Under the pieces are notes generated by a model. That model saw nothing but the letters and a program-made list of their open reading frames with translations, was not told the DNA's origin and ran no database searches. The translations under genes and the position numbers were made by a program. From assembly GCF_037893015.1 (NCBI RefSeq), contig NC_133666.1:654586957-654650956 (forward strand): a DNA stretch of 64,000 bases. Direction: 5' to 3'. This DNA is from Macrotis lagotis (taxonomy: Eukaryota > Chordata > Mammalia > Peramelemorphia > Peramelidae). Positions 1-38,273 of the stretch are shown piece by piece (position 1 is the first letter of the stretch; each line of letters opens with the position of its first letter).

Positions 1-607
1 CATATTACTTCATTTTACTTTTCCCATTCACAGTATGGAAATGAAAGCCCTTATGCATGGTGTGGGATAGAGAGTAAGTATAGATTTTCCTATAGCTATG
101 TTACATGTCAATTAAAGAATATGTCTGATATATGCCTTTAAGCTATATGTGTGCTGGTGTCGGAAACCATTGGACCTGGAGTCAGTAAGTCTTGAACTTA
201 AATCATACCCCTTACACTTAACAAGCTATAAGGCAGGAGGAATTATTTAAACTCTCACCCAGTTCCTTTGACCACAATAGGTCAAATGAGATAATGTACA
301 CAAAACTGCAAACTTCAAAGTGCTATCTAAAGACTTATATTATTATTTTTAGAGACAATACTGCCATCTCTTGCAACTCCTTTGAATTGCTATTACCCTC
401 TATTGGTTTTCTCTTCACTGCCATCATCCTTTTTTCACTTAACTGCAGCAGTTATTTTGACTTCTTTCGCTCAGGATATTTGGGAGATTGCTTCAGGCTC
501 TTTCAGTTAATTTGTGAGTCAGATACTGAGGATACCAGCCAGCATAATGAGAGTCCCTCTGCTCAAATCTATCTTTTAAATTCATTTTGCTTCCATCAAC
601 TGGCAGT
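1..607. other. Intergenic, nothing recognised
   Basis: AT-rich sequence without a supported exon. In human the gene beyond the 3' end of ADAMTS10 is MYO1F; I looked for its N-terminal coding sequence in 1-4300 and did not find it. Confidence 0.5.
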
Positions 608-872
608 GCTTTTTTGTTGTTCTTGAATCATTTCAGTTGTGTCTGATTCTCTGTGATCCCACTTGGGTTGTTTTTTTTTTTTTGGCAGAGATAGATGTTA
701 GATTGATTTGCTTTCCTTCTCCAGTTCTTATTACAGATGAAGAAACTGAGGCAAATAAAGTGACTTGCTCAGGGTCACACATTTATTGTTTGAGAGTGAG
801 AATCTGAGAACTCAAAAATTCTTCTGACTCCAGGACTGATTCTGTATTCACTGTATCATCTAGCTGCCCTGG
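608..872 (-). mobile_element. MAR1-type SINE
   Basis: Reverse-oriented copy running from TTTCAGTTGTGTCTGATTCT to ATCTAGCTGCC; matches the long MAR1 form (TTCGTGACCCCATTTGGGG...GATGAGGAAACTGAGGC). Diverged. Confidence 0.75.
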
Positions 873-1334
873 TACCCCAGGTGGTGAACAAACCCAACAA
901 TCAGTTCTTTCTAAAACAGCCTTAAATTTGAGTCAGAGATAAACAAATTTTTTTCCAGTTCTCGCAATGTCCCTGAAAATTAGCCTAGATTCATGCAAAA
1001 TACACTGGAGCATCATATGGCAAGATGAGAGGAAGTAGGACCCAGCTATTAATCACACATCTCCCTACACTTGTTGGGACTGAAGAGCCTCTAGTGTTGG
1101 TGTTGGATTATTACTTGTTGATTTGTGTCCTGAATTTCTGCTTATATTGACACCCCCCCCCCCTTTTTATCATTAGCTCTCCTACTTCTCTGCCTTTTTC
1201 TGCTTCATCTGGGTCTGGTTCACACCTCAAGATTGTTCTCTAGGCGCTTGGCCTTGAGTTCTCCATGCTTGACTGGCTCCTAGGCCTATATCTTCTCTGA
1301 TTCCTCAGGCTGGCTCTAGCTCTTCTTGTACTCA
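873..1334. other. Intergenic, poly(C) run and no gene
   Basis: Contains a run of about 12 C at 1151-1162 and otherwise unremarkable sequence. Confidence 0.5.
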
Positions 1335-1501
1335 TTTTTTTTTTTTTTTTTTTTTTTTAGGTTTTTGCAAGGCAAATGGGGTTAAGTGGCTTGCCCAAGG
1401 CCACACAGCTAGGTAATTATTAAGTGTCTGAGACTGGATCTGAACCCAGGTACTCCTGACTCCAGGGCTGGTGCTTTATCCACTGCACCACCTAGCTGCC
1501 C
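1335..1501 (-). mobile_element. WSINE-type SINE with target-site duplication
   Basis: Poly(T), then AGGTTTTTGCAAGGCAAATG to CACCTAGCTGCCC. Flanked by TCTTGTACTCA and TCTTGTACCCA, so the insertion is complete and only slightly aged. Confidence 0.88.
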
Positions 1502-1971
1502 CTCTTGTACCCATTTTTACATTGACCACTTGTTGCTGTTATGTGATATTTGGCAATTAATTAGCAATAAGAAAATGAGAAAAAACCAAAAGAAGAATGT
1601 AGTCCAAGAAGGAAAGATTAGGGAAGTACAGAATAATAGACCTGTGAGGACTTTAGAACAGAGAATATGGAATATGGAATAGTCTGAAGAGAACTCAGGC
1701 AACCCATTTGAAACTGCTCCTTTTTAGCTTTTTGTTTGGATCTTTAGGTTTTAAAGAGATGCAGCTGAAGAACTCCGAAGAAGGAAGATGGAAAATAACA
1801 TAAAAGGTGACTCTGAGACTTCAAAATAGTTACACTGTGTAAGAAACCCTAAAAAGGGCAAGGTAGAGTGCATTGTAATTTTGATTCTTTTCTGGGCTTT
1901 GGGGATTAATTGTGATTTACTAGGAAACTTCAAGAAGAGAGTTTGATAGTAGAGGTGGCTTGGGATGAGTG

Positions 1972-2211
1972 GGGAAGCTAGGTGGTACAGTAGAGAGTGT
2001 GCTGGACCTGGAGTAAGGAGAACCTGAGTTCAAATGTAGTCTCAGACACTATCTGTATGACCTTGGGTAAGTCACTTAATCCCATTTGCCTCAACTTCAT
2101 TAACTGTAAAATGACCTAAAAAAGGAAATAGTAAACGACTCCAGTATCTTCACCAAGAAAACACTGGTTGGAGTCACGAAGAGTTGGACATGGACTAATC
2201 GACTAAACAAA
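1972..2211 (+). mobile_element. MAR1-type SINE
   Basis: Starts GGGAAGCTAGGTGGTACAGT and ends GGAGTCACGAAGAGTTGGAC...ACTAAACAA, the long MAR1 form. Confidence 0.82.
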
Positions 2212-2977
2212 GCTCATTGAAATATGGTTCGAGCAGCCAGCTAGGAGTTGCATACAGTATGGGGATGATAGCAAGTCAGTGTTAAATAGTGAGGTAGTTT
2301 CTCCTCTTCCCTTTTACCCTGGAGATTGAGAATGCTTAACAGGGCTTTTCTATAAATGCATTTTGGAAGTTTCTTTCCCTCTCTGCTTTGAGAAGAATTA
2401 GAAAACTGAAAATTCCAACTCTACCACAGCAAGGGTAACTTGGCTCAGGCTGTTTGAACTTAAACATAATTATAGCCTCTTTTAATTTTACTTTGGTAAA
2501 TATTTTTAGACTAAATTCCAAGTGATTAAGTATTTTAGGCTCTAGCTTCTAAGGGAAACAAGATTGGGATTCTAGGGGAAGAGTGTACAATGAACCAAGA
2601 GAATTATGAGTTATTTTTAAAAAATTGATCTCTTCCCCAAGACTTTAAGTAGTCTCATTGGAGCCCTAGAGGAAGACTGTAGACTGTGCATACTTGGTAT
2701 TGAATTAGTATTTTAAGAAAGGGACTGCTGGGTGAGTCTACAAAGGGTCAGCTAAATGGGTTGGTATAGAGTTCCAGCTTTGATTGCCACCTTGCGGCTT
2801 ACAGAGATAAAGCATCCTGATTAGCTGCTCCAAGTTACTGCTTCTAGTCTAAGAAACCCCATCTTCATCTGAAGCATCTGCTCTAACCTGTCTCTGTGAA
2901 GGTAAGGGTTTTAGAATGAGAGGAGCTATAGAGCAAAAAACAAGCAATACAAGTTGAAAGAAACCTTCCATTCTGTC

Positions 2978-3105
2978 CAAAATGTCAGAGCTGGGCAGGA
3001 CTTAAAACAGGGAATGTCAGATCACACAGAACACAAAATGTCAAAGCTGGGAAGCCCTTAGAACATAGAATGTCAGAGCTGGGAGGGTCCCTAGAACACA
3101 GCACC
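2978..3105. repeat. Short tandem block of AATGTCAGAGCTGGG units
   Basis: Three to four irregular units of 30-40 bp, each carrying (A)AATGTCA(G/A)AGCTGGGA and CTTAGAACA. The unit resembles part of old MIR/L3-type repeats. Confidence 0.6.
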
Positions 3106-3371
3106 CCAGAGCCTAGCTGTGATACAGTGGTAAGTACATTGACTTTGGAGAAGAGGAGCTGGGTGTATATCCCCTCTCTTACCTTCCCCATATGACCTAG
3201 GGCCGACAAGCTCCTTCTTTCTCCCTGTGTCTTGAGCTCCTTATATCACACGAGGAATTCAACCTTATTGATCTCTATTGCCTTTTGTGCCCAACCCCAA
3301 GACCTAGAGAAGAAAGAGGGCTTGACCAGAGTCACAGGATGAGTTTGGATCAGGAGAGAAAGTGATCTGTA

Positions 3372-3520
3372 GGGGCAGCTAGGTGGTGCAATAGAGCACT
3401 AGCCCTGGGGTCAGGAGTACCTGAGTTCAAATCCAGCCTCAGACACTTAGTAATTACCTAGCTGTGTGGCTTTGGGCAAGCCACTTAACCCCATTTACCT
3501 TGCAAAAACCTAAAAAAAAA
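3372..3520 (+). mobile_element. WSINE-type SINE
   Basis: GGGGCAGCTAGGTGGTGCAA through GCAAAAACCTAAAAAAAAA, full length. Confidence 0.88.
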
Positions 3521-3784
3521 GTGATTTGTATTTCTTTTTTGCTCTAGGCAGGAACCTGTTTTTGGCTGAGCAAATAATGAAACCTATTTATGGAGGTAGA
3601 AATTTGTGTTGATATGCTTAGAAACCAGAAAGCCTTAAGATGGACCAACAAAAAGACTCTCGGCAGCCCTGAAATAGCCATACCCTTAAGGGGAGGGAGA
3701 GAAAGTCAAAGAGCTTTCCAGACCTTCTGTAAAGTCCCTGGTTCCTCAGGCTTAGCACAGTAAAAAGGGAAGCAGTAGTTGGGT

Positions 3785-3950
3785 GAAGGAACCCTGACTG
3801 GATTCAGATCTTTGCTCTACCTGAATTTCCTTGAGCTACTTCCTCTTTTGAGCCTCAGTTTCCTCATCTATAAAATTAGGAATACTTGCACAACTTCCCC
3901 CTTAGGATTATGAGGAAAAATGCTTTGTAAAACTTAAAAGTACTATAATT
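3785..3950 (+). mobile_element. MIR-type SINE remnant
   Basis: Contains GCCTCAGTTTCCTCATCTAT followed by AAAATTAGGAATA, the MIR core and 3' part. Confidence 0.6.
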
Positions 3951-4314
3951 GGAGAGATTATCATCAGAGCCTTACCCCCAAAGTGAGTGCCTAAACTCTG
4001 TTCCCAAACTGAATCCTTACTCCAGTCATTTGGGTCCTTTATTCTCAGGGGCTCCAGGCTATGACCCCAGACTTAAAATTGAGCTCTAGATCTCCGCAGA
4101 GCCTTGATCTAAGGCTGAGTCTTGACCCCACACTAGTCCTGGGCCCCTAAATGATCTTAAACCCTTAGCCCCAGAGTGAGCCACACTGTTTGACCGTGAA
4201 AGAGTTTCGCAGATCATAAAGCTTCCCAGAAAGATAAATTTGGGATATTGCAGACACTCCCAGAAGGTTGCTCAGCAGCTGACTTTTCTGAACACTCCAA
4301 GGACCACATGCAGG

Positions 4315-5049
4315 GACATAGACACAAGACAGTTTTATTGACCTGGGGTCTGCTTGTGGGGAGACACTGAAGGGCCAGGGTTGAGCTACGCCTGGAATCC
4401 CAGACACTCCCTGGCCATTGCTCCCTGCCCACTCCCCATGTCCCATAGTTGGGGCAGGGGGTGAACTGTAGCACCATGTGGGGCAGTCCTGACCCGGGAG
4501 AGAACCCTTCTTGTGCTGGGAGTATTGGAGGGAGGGGTCCAAGGACTGGGTGGGGACCGTCCCTATTCCATTTTCAGACCCATGTGTGCTCTTGGAAGGG
4601 GAACAGCAGGGAAGAGAGAGGGGTTTTTTTCAAGCGTGTAAGGTAAGAGGACAAGACCCGGGGGGCACTGTCACTGGACACCCCATAGCACCAAGGGTGG
4701 CAAAGAGGGTGGGAGCAGGAGCTCCCAGTCCCCTGCCCAGTTCTTCACAGTACAAATTCAGGTCAGATCTCAGTGGGGAGCCCAGCATTAGGACTGGACA
4801 CAGGGGGCACCTCTGGCCCTGTCAGATCTCTGGGTCTCTCTTCTTCTGCGACTCCCATCCCTTCCACCAACCCCTTAAGGCTGGTGAAGCCTAGATCTGC
4901 TGGGACTCATCCCTTACTTAGGATGTAGGACCAGGGCCAGACCCTGTAGTGATGCCCAATAAATAATGAATTCAGATTACCACCCCCCTCCCTTTTCCTC
5001 TCCCTCCTCCCCCCCAGCTTCACTCATCTCCAGCTGTTGCCCCCCTCCC
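4315..5049 (-). other. ADAMTS10: ADAMTS10 3' untranslated region
   Basis: Runs from the TAG to the first AATAAA on the coding strand, about 735 nt. No interspersed repeat was recognised inside it. It is G/C-rich in runs (the plus strand shows CCCCCCTCCC-type tracts at 4980-5050). The end point is inferred from the poly(A) signal. Confidence 0.75.
4334..4339 (-). terminator. ADAMTS10: Poly(A) signal AATAAA of ADAMTS10
   Basis: Minus strand reads GGTCAATAAAACTGTC, followed by a GT-rich stretch (TTGTGTCTATGTCCCTGC) that fits a downstream element. It is the first canonical hexamer after the stop codon. Cleavage is expected near 4312-4322. Confidence 0.75.
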
Positions 5050-31181
<26,132 letters not shown>

Positions 31182-31384
31182 TGCTAAGGGATGGGGGAGT
31201 GGTATGCTGACCTCGACAGGCCCGTGCCCACATGTCTCTCCTCAACCCCTGCCTGGCTACGGCCACCGTGCTGCTTCTTCAAGGCTCATGGCCCTGACCA
31301 TCTCCAATTGGCCTCAAGGTCCCCCCAGAACATGGTTCCTGTGGACAGATGGAAAGAGAAGCAGAGTGAGAGAAGTAGGCTCAC

Positions 31385-31490
31385 TATATAGATGCCATTT
31401 TACAGATAAAGAAACTGAGTCCCAAAGAGGGATAATGACTTGTCCAAAATCACACAGGTAGTAAGTAATAAAGCTAAGATCTGAGCCCAA
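31385..31490 (-). mobile_element. MIR-type SINE
   Basis: CATTTTACAGATAAAGAAAC and GTCCAAAATCACACAGGTAG. Confidence 0.65.
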
Positions 31491-31619
31491 AGTCACTAAA
31501 CATAATGACACAGAAGTGAATTGCATTCTGGAGAGTTGAACTAAATAATCTCTAAAGTCCCTTTTGCCTCTAAATCTTATGACCTGGTTATAGGAAGTCA
31601 TGTCAGCTTCTCTCTGAAT

Positions 31620-31917
31620 AATAATAAAAATAATTATTATTGTAATAGTATAACATAGCTAGCATTTATATAGTGCTACTTTGCACTAGGTAGACCCTAT
31701 GGTAAACACTTTCAATTGTTGTCTCATTTGATCTTCACAACAATCCTTGTAGATGTGATTACCCCCATTTTACAGATGAGGAAATTGAGCCAAACAGTGA
31801 CTAAGTACCTTGCCTCGTAAGCTGGTCTGAATCTAGTAAGTGTCTGAATCTGGATTTGAACTCAGGTCTTCCTAACTCCAGACAGTGTTCTAACCACTGT
31901 ACCACCTAGTGGCCCCT
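31620..31917 (-). mobile_element. Near full-length MIR-type SINE
   Basis: AGCATTTATATAGTGCTACT, TTTTACAGATGAGGAAATTG, GGATTTGAACTCAGGTCTTC, CACCTAGTGGCCCC. Confidence 0.75.
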
Positions 31918-31949
31918 ACTCCACTGTCATTGAGTTACTGAGGACCAGG

Positions 31950-32170
31950 GCTTTGAATCAGAAAATCTTATCTTCATGAGTTCCAATCTGGCCTTGGACA
32001 CTTATTAGGTGGGTGACCCCGGGCAAGCTATTTAATTTCGTTTGCCTCAATTTGTTTGCTCAATTAATGAGCTGGAGAAGGAAATGTTAAACCACTCCAG
32101 TATCTTTGCCAAGAAAATCCCTAATAGGGTTATGGAGAGTCAGACACAGCTGAAAATGACTGAACAATAG
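31950..32170 (+). mobile_element. MAR1-type SINE
   Basis: CTTATTAGGTGGGTGACCCC to TGGAGAGTCAGACACAGCTG and GACTGAACAA. Confidence 0.75.
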
Positions 32171-33404
32171 CACCAGTGACAGGAAATTTCTTTCCCCCAG
32201 AGGCAGCCTGTCCTGGCATTGGGTGGCATCTCTTGTTGGGAAGTCTGTCCTCAGTGCAGGTATGCAATCTGCCTTCCTGTAATTTCCCTCCATTGTTTTG
32301 CCCTCTGAGATCTACAAAGAATAAACCTGTTCACAGAAACATGGCACCCCAATCCAAGAGAGTGCTCTGCATTCAGCAAGTCCAATCTTAAAGGGAAACA
32401 CGGACCTCTTCTTCCATAATATTCTTGATCCAAAGTCATCCCACCTTGAGTTGCATACTTCTAGCAGTGCGGAACTCACTCCTTGACCAATGACCACTCA
32501 ACTAGATAATCTTTGTCTTCTGTTGGCTGGGATTTCCAGGACTTTAGTTTAATCTTTTGAACAAGACTTGTTAGTGACTAGTCCCAGACTTGGATCTTTG
32601 TAAATTCTTCTGAGTCTTGTCACAGCGACTAGCACAGTGCCGTCAATCAACAAGGATTTGTTCAGCATTTACCATATGGCTAGCAATTGAGGATACAAAA
32701 ATAAAATTGCCCCCAAAGAGCTTATGTTCTCCTGGGGTAGAGAGGGAGGGCCTGATATATTCACAAATAAGAAAATTGTGATTTATACAAAATTAAATTA
32801 TGGGATTTCAGACGAGCACTATGGGAAAATCAGGACAGATTTCTTAAAGGTGTTGGCAGCTAAGCTGACCCCCTGAAGGAAGTTAGGGGTTTCAAGAGTC
32901 AGAGGTGAGGAGAGAGAGCATTCCACAAATGAGGGAGAGCCTGGACGAAGTTATGAGCCTGGAGATGGGATGGCATGAATTAGAAAAACAAGGACTTGTA
33001 AACAAGTGTGGCTAGAAGGGGGATGGAGGGTGGGTGGTCAACCTGAAAGCTAGGCTAGCAACTGTGTGGAGGGTGGATTAGAATGGAGCTTGACTGGAGG
33101 CAATGGAGATCAGTTAGGAGGTTATGGGAATATTCCAGATAAGAAGTGAGAATACGATAAACTGGAGCAGGTACAGGTGTGAGAATGAAAAAGGAATATA
33201 TATGATTAGGCGTGTGCTGGAGCCAGCTCAAATTGGCTATTGAGAAAGCAGACAATTATATTTTTAGTGTAGGCATTTTTACCTTGGGAATTGACAAATA
33301 TGATACATTAGGGGTTCATTTACTCTTTTGCTAATTGTCTAGCCTCAAGAAAGTAATGGGAAAATATTGATCATACAAATTAAATTTTAAAGTGTATCAT
33401 AGGG

Positions 33405-33540
33405 GCAGTTAGTTGACTCAGTGAATAGAGCACCAGCCATAGAGTTAGGAGGACCTGAGTTCAGATTTGAACTCAGATGCTTATTTGTCGTATGACCCTG
33501 GACAAGTCACTTAACCCTGATTACCTTGTAATTAAAAAAA
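33405..33540 (+). mobile_element. WSINE/MAR1-type SINE
   Basis: GGGGCAGTTAGTTGACTCAG to GATTACCTTGTAATTAAAAAAA. Confidence 0.8.
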
Positions 33541-33591
33541 AGTAAAGTAAAAAGTGTATCATGTGCATTTCCCCCCAGAGAGCTGATTATT

Positions 33592-33745
33592 TATTTATTT
33601 ATAGGTTTTTGCAAGGCAAATGGGGTTAAGTGGCTTGCCCAAGGCCACACAGCTAGGTAATTATTAAGTATCTGAGACTGGATTTGGACGCAGGTACTCC
33701 TGATTCCAGGGCCGGTGCTTTATCCACTATGCCACCTAGCTATCC
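33592..33745 (-). mobile_element. WSINE-type SINE with 17-bp target duplication
   Basis: Flanked by CCAGAGAGCTGATTATT at 33575-33591 and 33746-33762. Confidence 0.92.
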
Positions 33746-34709
33746 CCAGAGAGCTGATTATTAAACATTTATCAACACACTACCTAGATGTGAGATATTT
33801 TGAAAATGTGCCATGTAAGAATCAGCTCTGGCAAGTGTGAGTAAGAGCCAAGAGTCAAAGATAGACCTGGGTGACTTGGGAAGCTGGTAGTACACTCAAC
33901 AAAAGTAGGGAAGTTAGAATAGAAGAGTCAACTGGGAAAAGAAAGAAAGTGTTGAGTTTAGGACATAGTCCCTACAAGGGAAGATAATATTTTTAATTCT
34001 TGAGAATTGTATTTCTCTCAGGAAAGTTAAAAGAAATATACTGAGAGAGAGGGTCTGGGTAGAAGATGACCATGAATGTGATGAGACATGTGCCAATACT
34101 TTAGCTGGATGAATTATACTTAGAGCATATGGGGATAAATGGATCATGTGTGAAGATATCCAGAAGACAGTTGGAGATTGCTGGGACTAGAGTTTGAAAG
34201 AGGTAAGGGCTGGCTATAGAGATCTGGGAGTCTTCTGCTTAGACTTGGGAACTGATGAAAGAGAAAAAGGGTAGAGGGAAAATAGAAGAGAGACAAGGTC
34301 AGAACTCTGGGGCAATCCCATGTAAAAGGAAGCATGATATGGATGATGAATCAACATAGCAGGTTGGTAAGAGGGATCAGATGGGAAAAAGGAGACCTAA
34401 TCCCAAGCAGCTTTATAAAAATTCAAAGGCGAATACATTCAGAATGGTTTCAAACAGTAACTTTCATACAGAAAGTATGAGAAGAAGGATGAGGACCGGG
34501 AAGAGACTTTTAAGATTTTGCAATAGAATTTTGGTGGTCTTGGTGGACAAAGTTTTAGTTGGTGGGCAAGTCAATCAGCCAACAAGCATTTATTAAGTCC
34601 TTCCTGAGTGCCAAGCACCATGGATACAAAGAAAGACAAAAGACAACCCCTTTCCTGCAAATAATTGACTACCTATCAGATAAAGACAAGGAGATGGGGA
34701 GATTATGGA

Positions 34710-34869
34710 AGGTTATCTCACTATCAGTGGGTAAGGGTGGAGGGTCTGGGAAAATCACTGCAACAAATGCCTAATTGATCCCTCCTTCAGATGATAGGGT
34801 CCACTCAACCCCTCTCTTCTGAGCTTCATGGAGTTCATGGTCTCTTACCCTTTGGGACCTTGCTCCATG
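34710..34869 (+). repeat. Arm 1 of a long inverted repeat
   Basis: AGGTTATCTCACTATCAGTG to GGACCTTGCTCCATG. The reverse complement recurs at 35716-35876 with about 8 differences including two small gaps, near 95 percent identity. Spacer about 846 bp. Confidence 0.93.
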
Positions 34870-35715
34870 GTCTCCTCTTCATCTTTGAGATGTCTGTTTC
34901 CTTCCTTTTATTCCTTCCTCTTCATTCATCTCTCTCCCTCTCCCTTGTTCCTTTTGTCCCTCCTCTTCATCCATCTCCTTTTCTCTCCCTTTCCTCTTTA
35001 TCTTCTTTCTCTTTCTCCCTCCCTCTTCATCCATCTTCCTTCCACCCTCTCTCTTTCCCTAGCTCTTTAACACAAGAACTGTCATTCAGACCTCATTGAT
35101 AATCCTTCAAGGAAGAGATTACAGAAATCATCGCCCCAATTTACAGATGAGGAAATTGAGGTTCAGAGAGATGGTGAGTGCCTTGTCTGAGTGCCAGAGA
35201 TAGGAAGTGAACCCATACCTATTGACTTTGAGACTGCCATATTGACCTCCTCTCTCCTGGCTCCTTCCTCTTTGCCTAGAAACAAACCCTGATGACCCCA
35301 CCACTTGAGCCACTGTCCCCACCCCACCTCTGTCCCTCTCACTGCCAGACTTCCAAAAAGTCACCAACACTTGAGACTATCACTTCTACTCCTTCCTCAA
35401 TCTCCTGCTCTCCTCCTCAACAAAGTGCATATGGAGCATCACCTGTCTTCAGACGGATGACTCTTCTTTCAGAAACTCCTGACCTTGGTCTCTGCCTGCT
35501 CAACTTTCCTCAAAACTTGGGTCCAGATTGTTCTTATTTCTTTCTTCCCACTCCAAGTTACCTGACCTGGGCAGCTTCTCTTCCTGTCTCCAGGAAGCCT
35601 TCCCAGCACAAATTTAGGAATGATCCCTTCCCCTCCCCTTACTTCTTCTAACATTTGGTCATTCTTTTCTTTAATATACTATACTTACAATATAATATTG
35701 TGTTTACATGTATCA

Positions 35716-35876
35716 CATGGAGCAAGGTCCCAAAGGATAAGAGATCATGAACTCCATGAAGCTCAGAAGAGAGGGGTTAGTGGACCCTATTGTTTGAAGG
35801 AGGGATCAGTTAGGCATTTGTTGCAGTCTGATTTTCCCAGACCCTCCACCCTTACCCACTGATAGTGAGATAACCT
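35716..35876 (-). repeat. Arm 2 of the long inverted repeat
   Basis: Starts CATGGAGCAAGGTCCCAAAG; inverted relative to 34710-34869. The spacer contains CT-rich sequence and an old reverse MIR (about 35130-35250). No transposon termini or target duplication were identified outside the arms. Confidence 0.93.
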
Positions 35877-37382
35877 CAATCACATCTGATATCCTCCCTT
35901 GAACAGAGAGATCATTGACAAGGGCTAGGATTTCTGTTGTTTCTAGAAGGCTGGATTGTCTCAGCCTACGATATTGTTTTAATTTATATACCCCAGGGTT
36001 CAGAGTCACTAGGCACCTTAAAGAGCATCTAATCCAACCCCTTCTTTGTAATAAATGGGGAAACTAAAGCTTGGAGAGAATAAGACTTGCCTGGAATCTC
36101 ATAGGTAGTAAATGGTGGGGTCAGGATTCAAACCCAGTATCTTTGACTCCAAAATCTCTTTCCATCGGACACACTGACTCCTTTAAACCCCAACTGCTGT
36201 TATTTCATTTTTCAATTGTCTCCTCTCTCCAGCTGACTGAGCTCCCCAGTATAGGGGCCCTGGGTGACTCATCTCTGTCTCCCTCACCGGACAGTAGAGT
36301 CTAGGACTGGCCTCTCATGATCATTCATTTAGTGACTAAATCTTCCCTTTAGCTCTTTCCAGGTGCTTCTACTCTTAAAGACTGGGGGGGTCCCATTTTC
36401 AGGTCATGAAGGGAGGTGGGGGAGAGGGCATTGTTCTAACTAACAGGGGGCTGAGCTAATAGGACTGTAGTTCTCCTGGTAGAAAGCAGAGGGAGAGCTA
36501 AGGCTGACTTTCTACAGACCCTCAGGAACTGGGGTGAGGGTGAGGGGTGGGAAAAGAAACCACGTCCCCCCCCCCCCCTTACTAAGCCCTGGGGGTTCTA
36601 ATTACTAAGCCATGTTTGCTAAATTGTACTGAAGCTGGGGAAGGTGCCCTTCCCCCAGCCCTGGGCCCAGATTCCTGGTTAGGCCCTTCCTGAGCTGCTG
36701 TTTTAAGTCTCCGCCCTGTCCCCCTGGTTGGGTCCCAGACAATCAGCCTGGACTACAGTCCCGTTCTTCCTGGCCTGCCCTCAGCTTCCAGGAGCTCCCT
36801 GGAAAGAGTAGGGGATACCCACAATCTAAAAGAGAGTCACCCAGGGAGCCCCTCCCCCATCTCAATCTAGAAAGCCATATTTCGGACCGGCAATGGCATC
36901 CTGGTGCAGCATTCACTGAACCTGTTCAGGTTGATCCGACTGACCGGGATCCCATGCTTTCTTCAGCCCCCCAACTTCCCCCGTCCCCCAGAGCAGCTAT
37001 GGCCCAAGGAGGCCACACAGACAAGCAAAGGGCCTGAGCCAGAAAGGAGGGAACCCAGGCCTCTTTGCACATCCCATCCCAGGCCTCCAGGGAGGTAGGG
37101 GAACCCAAAGGGCTGGGGCAAAGCCAAAGGATGTGGTCTGGTAATTAAAGGGCCCAGTTCCCCCCGGGGACAACTGTGGAGAGACAGAGACAAGAGAGAG
37201 CCCACAGTCTCCCTCACTCACCCAAGTCTTGCTGTCTTCTGAGTCAGGAGAATGGCAGTGTCAGACACAGGGGAGACAGACCTGGCCAGACACCCGGAGA
37301 AAAGAGCTCTCCCACACAAACCCTCCAACATGCCGCCTCGGTCAGACACTAGCTGGCTGGAATGCTCTATGTCTCTGGGCCT

Positions 37383-37397
37383 CTGTGTGTGCGTGTG

Positions 37398-37436
<39 letters not shown>

Positions 37437-37540
37437 GTGTGTGGCTGTCTGTGTGTCTGTCTGTGTCTGTGTCTGTCTTTGTCTCTGGATCTGTGTGTGT
37501 GTGTGTCTGTCTGCCTCTCTGTCTCAGTCTGTGTTTCTCT
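37383..37540. repeat. (GT)n-rich microsatellite with CTGT units
   Basis: GTGTGTGTGC units followed by CTGTCTGTGTCTGTGTCTGT. Confidence 0.95.
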
Positions 37541-37544
37541 GTCA

Positions 37545-37597
37545 CACACATGCATACACACACACACTCAGTGTCTCCCTGTCTCTGTCTGTCTGTT

Positions 37598-37642
<45 letters not shown>
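37545..37642. repeat. (CA)n microsatellite
   Basis: CACACACA blocks with an interruption; the longest pure run is about 37600-37642. Complementary in composition to the adjacent GT block. Confidence 0.95.
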
Positions 37643-37645
<3 letters not shown>

Positions 37646-37679
37646 TTTCCTCTAACACAACTTGTCATTCTTATGGAAA

Positions 37680-38200
37680 CTCTGAATGATGAGCTGGGGG
37701 GGCCTGGCCTGCCTCCCCGGGAGGGAGAGCCCCCCCATGCTGGTCCGCCTCTCTCCTCTGAGATCTCCGAACCACAGGCAGTCGCAGCTTGCAGCAGCTC
37801 CCACCTCACCCCCCTTTTCCTCTTCTGAGTGGAGCCCCAAAGCATCTCCTGGGGAAGGGGGAAGGGGGGCGGGGGGCGGGGACAGGCTGGACAGGCCACT
37901 TTACCTGGTTCCTGGTCCCTGGCAGTCCGGGCTGGCCGGCTGGATGGTGCTTGGGGCTGGGGGGGGCCCCGCTGGGCCAGAGGGCAGTGGGCTCGAGGCT
38001 CCAGACTCCGGACTCCAGCCTCCGGCCTCCCCGCTCGTCCGGGCCGGGCGCCTGCTGCACCAGCCCCAGCCCCAGCCCCAGCCCCAGCTGACTCTTCCCC
38101 CTCCTCCCGGCCAGCTGTGGCGGCAGGAAGGGAGCTGTAATCACAGAGGCCTGAGCCTCTGCAGCAGCAGCGGCGGCTGGATGGGGGGGAGCGAGAGAGG
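37680..38200 (-). promoter_or_regulatory. CpG-rich block, likely ADAMTS10 promoter
   Basis: The densest CpG-containing stretch in the window (CTCGAG, TCCGGA, GTCCGGGCCGGGCGCC and similar), 6.5 kb upstream of the start codon and next to the candidate donor. It is bounded by long (GT)n/(CA)n on one side and (GA)n on the other. No clear TATA box was identified at a useful distance. Confidence 0.45.
37905..38150 (-). other. Candidate non-coding first exon of ADAMTS10
   Basis: On the minus strand a GC-rich segment ends in GGAACCAG|GTAAAGTGG, a strong donor at 37904-37903. The first coding exon has its own acceptor 2 nt before the ATG, so at least one upstream exon is required. The 5' end is not determinable here. 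Another donor-like site, ACTTGG|GTGAGTGAG, lies at about 37213-37222 and could belong to a second 5' UTR exon or an alternative start. Confidence 0.4.
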
Positions 38201-38204
38201 GAGG

Positions 38205-38205
38205 G

Positions 38206-38258
<53 letters not shown>

Positions 38259-38273
38259 AGAGGGAGAGAGAGA

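Larger units (their letters stand above)
32880..34560. mobile_element. Old L2-like LINE remnant with SINE insertions
   Basis: Patches such as AATGGAGATCAGTTAGGAGG, GACAGTTGGAGATTGCTGGG and GAAGGATGAGGACCGGGAAG belong to a widespread ancient mammalian LINE-derived repeat. SINEs at 33405-33540 and 33592-33745 interrupt it. Family name tentative. Confidence 0.45.
31184..37904 (-). other. Presumed first intron of ADAMTS10
   Basis: Inferred from the acceptor before the ATG and the candidate donor at 37904. It holds MIR/MAR1/WSINE copies (31385-33745), L2-like sequence, a 160-bp inverted repeat (34710-34869 and 35716-35876), and about 36200-37300 of unique GC-moderate sequence in which I recognise no gene. 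Confidence 0.4.

Noticed and set aside
1-4300. Possible MYO1F 5' exon
   Set aside because: Expected from human gene order, but no match to the MYO1F N-terminus could be found on either strand.
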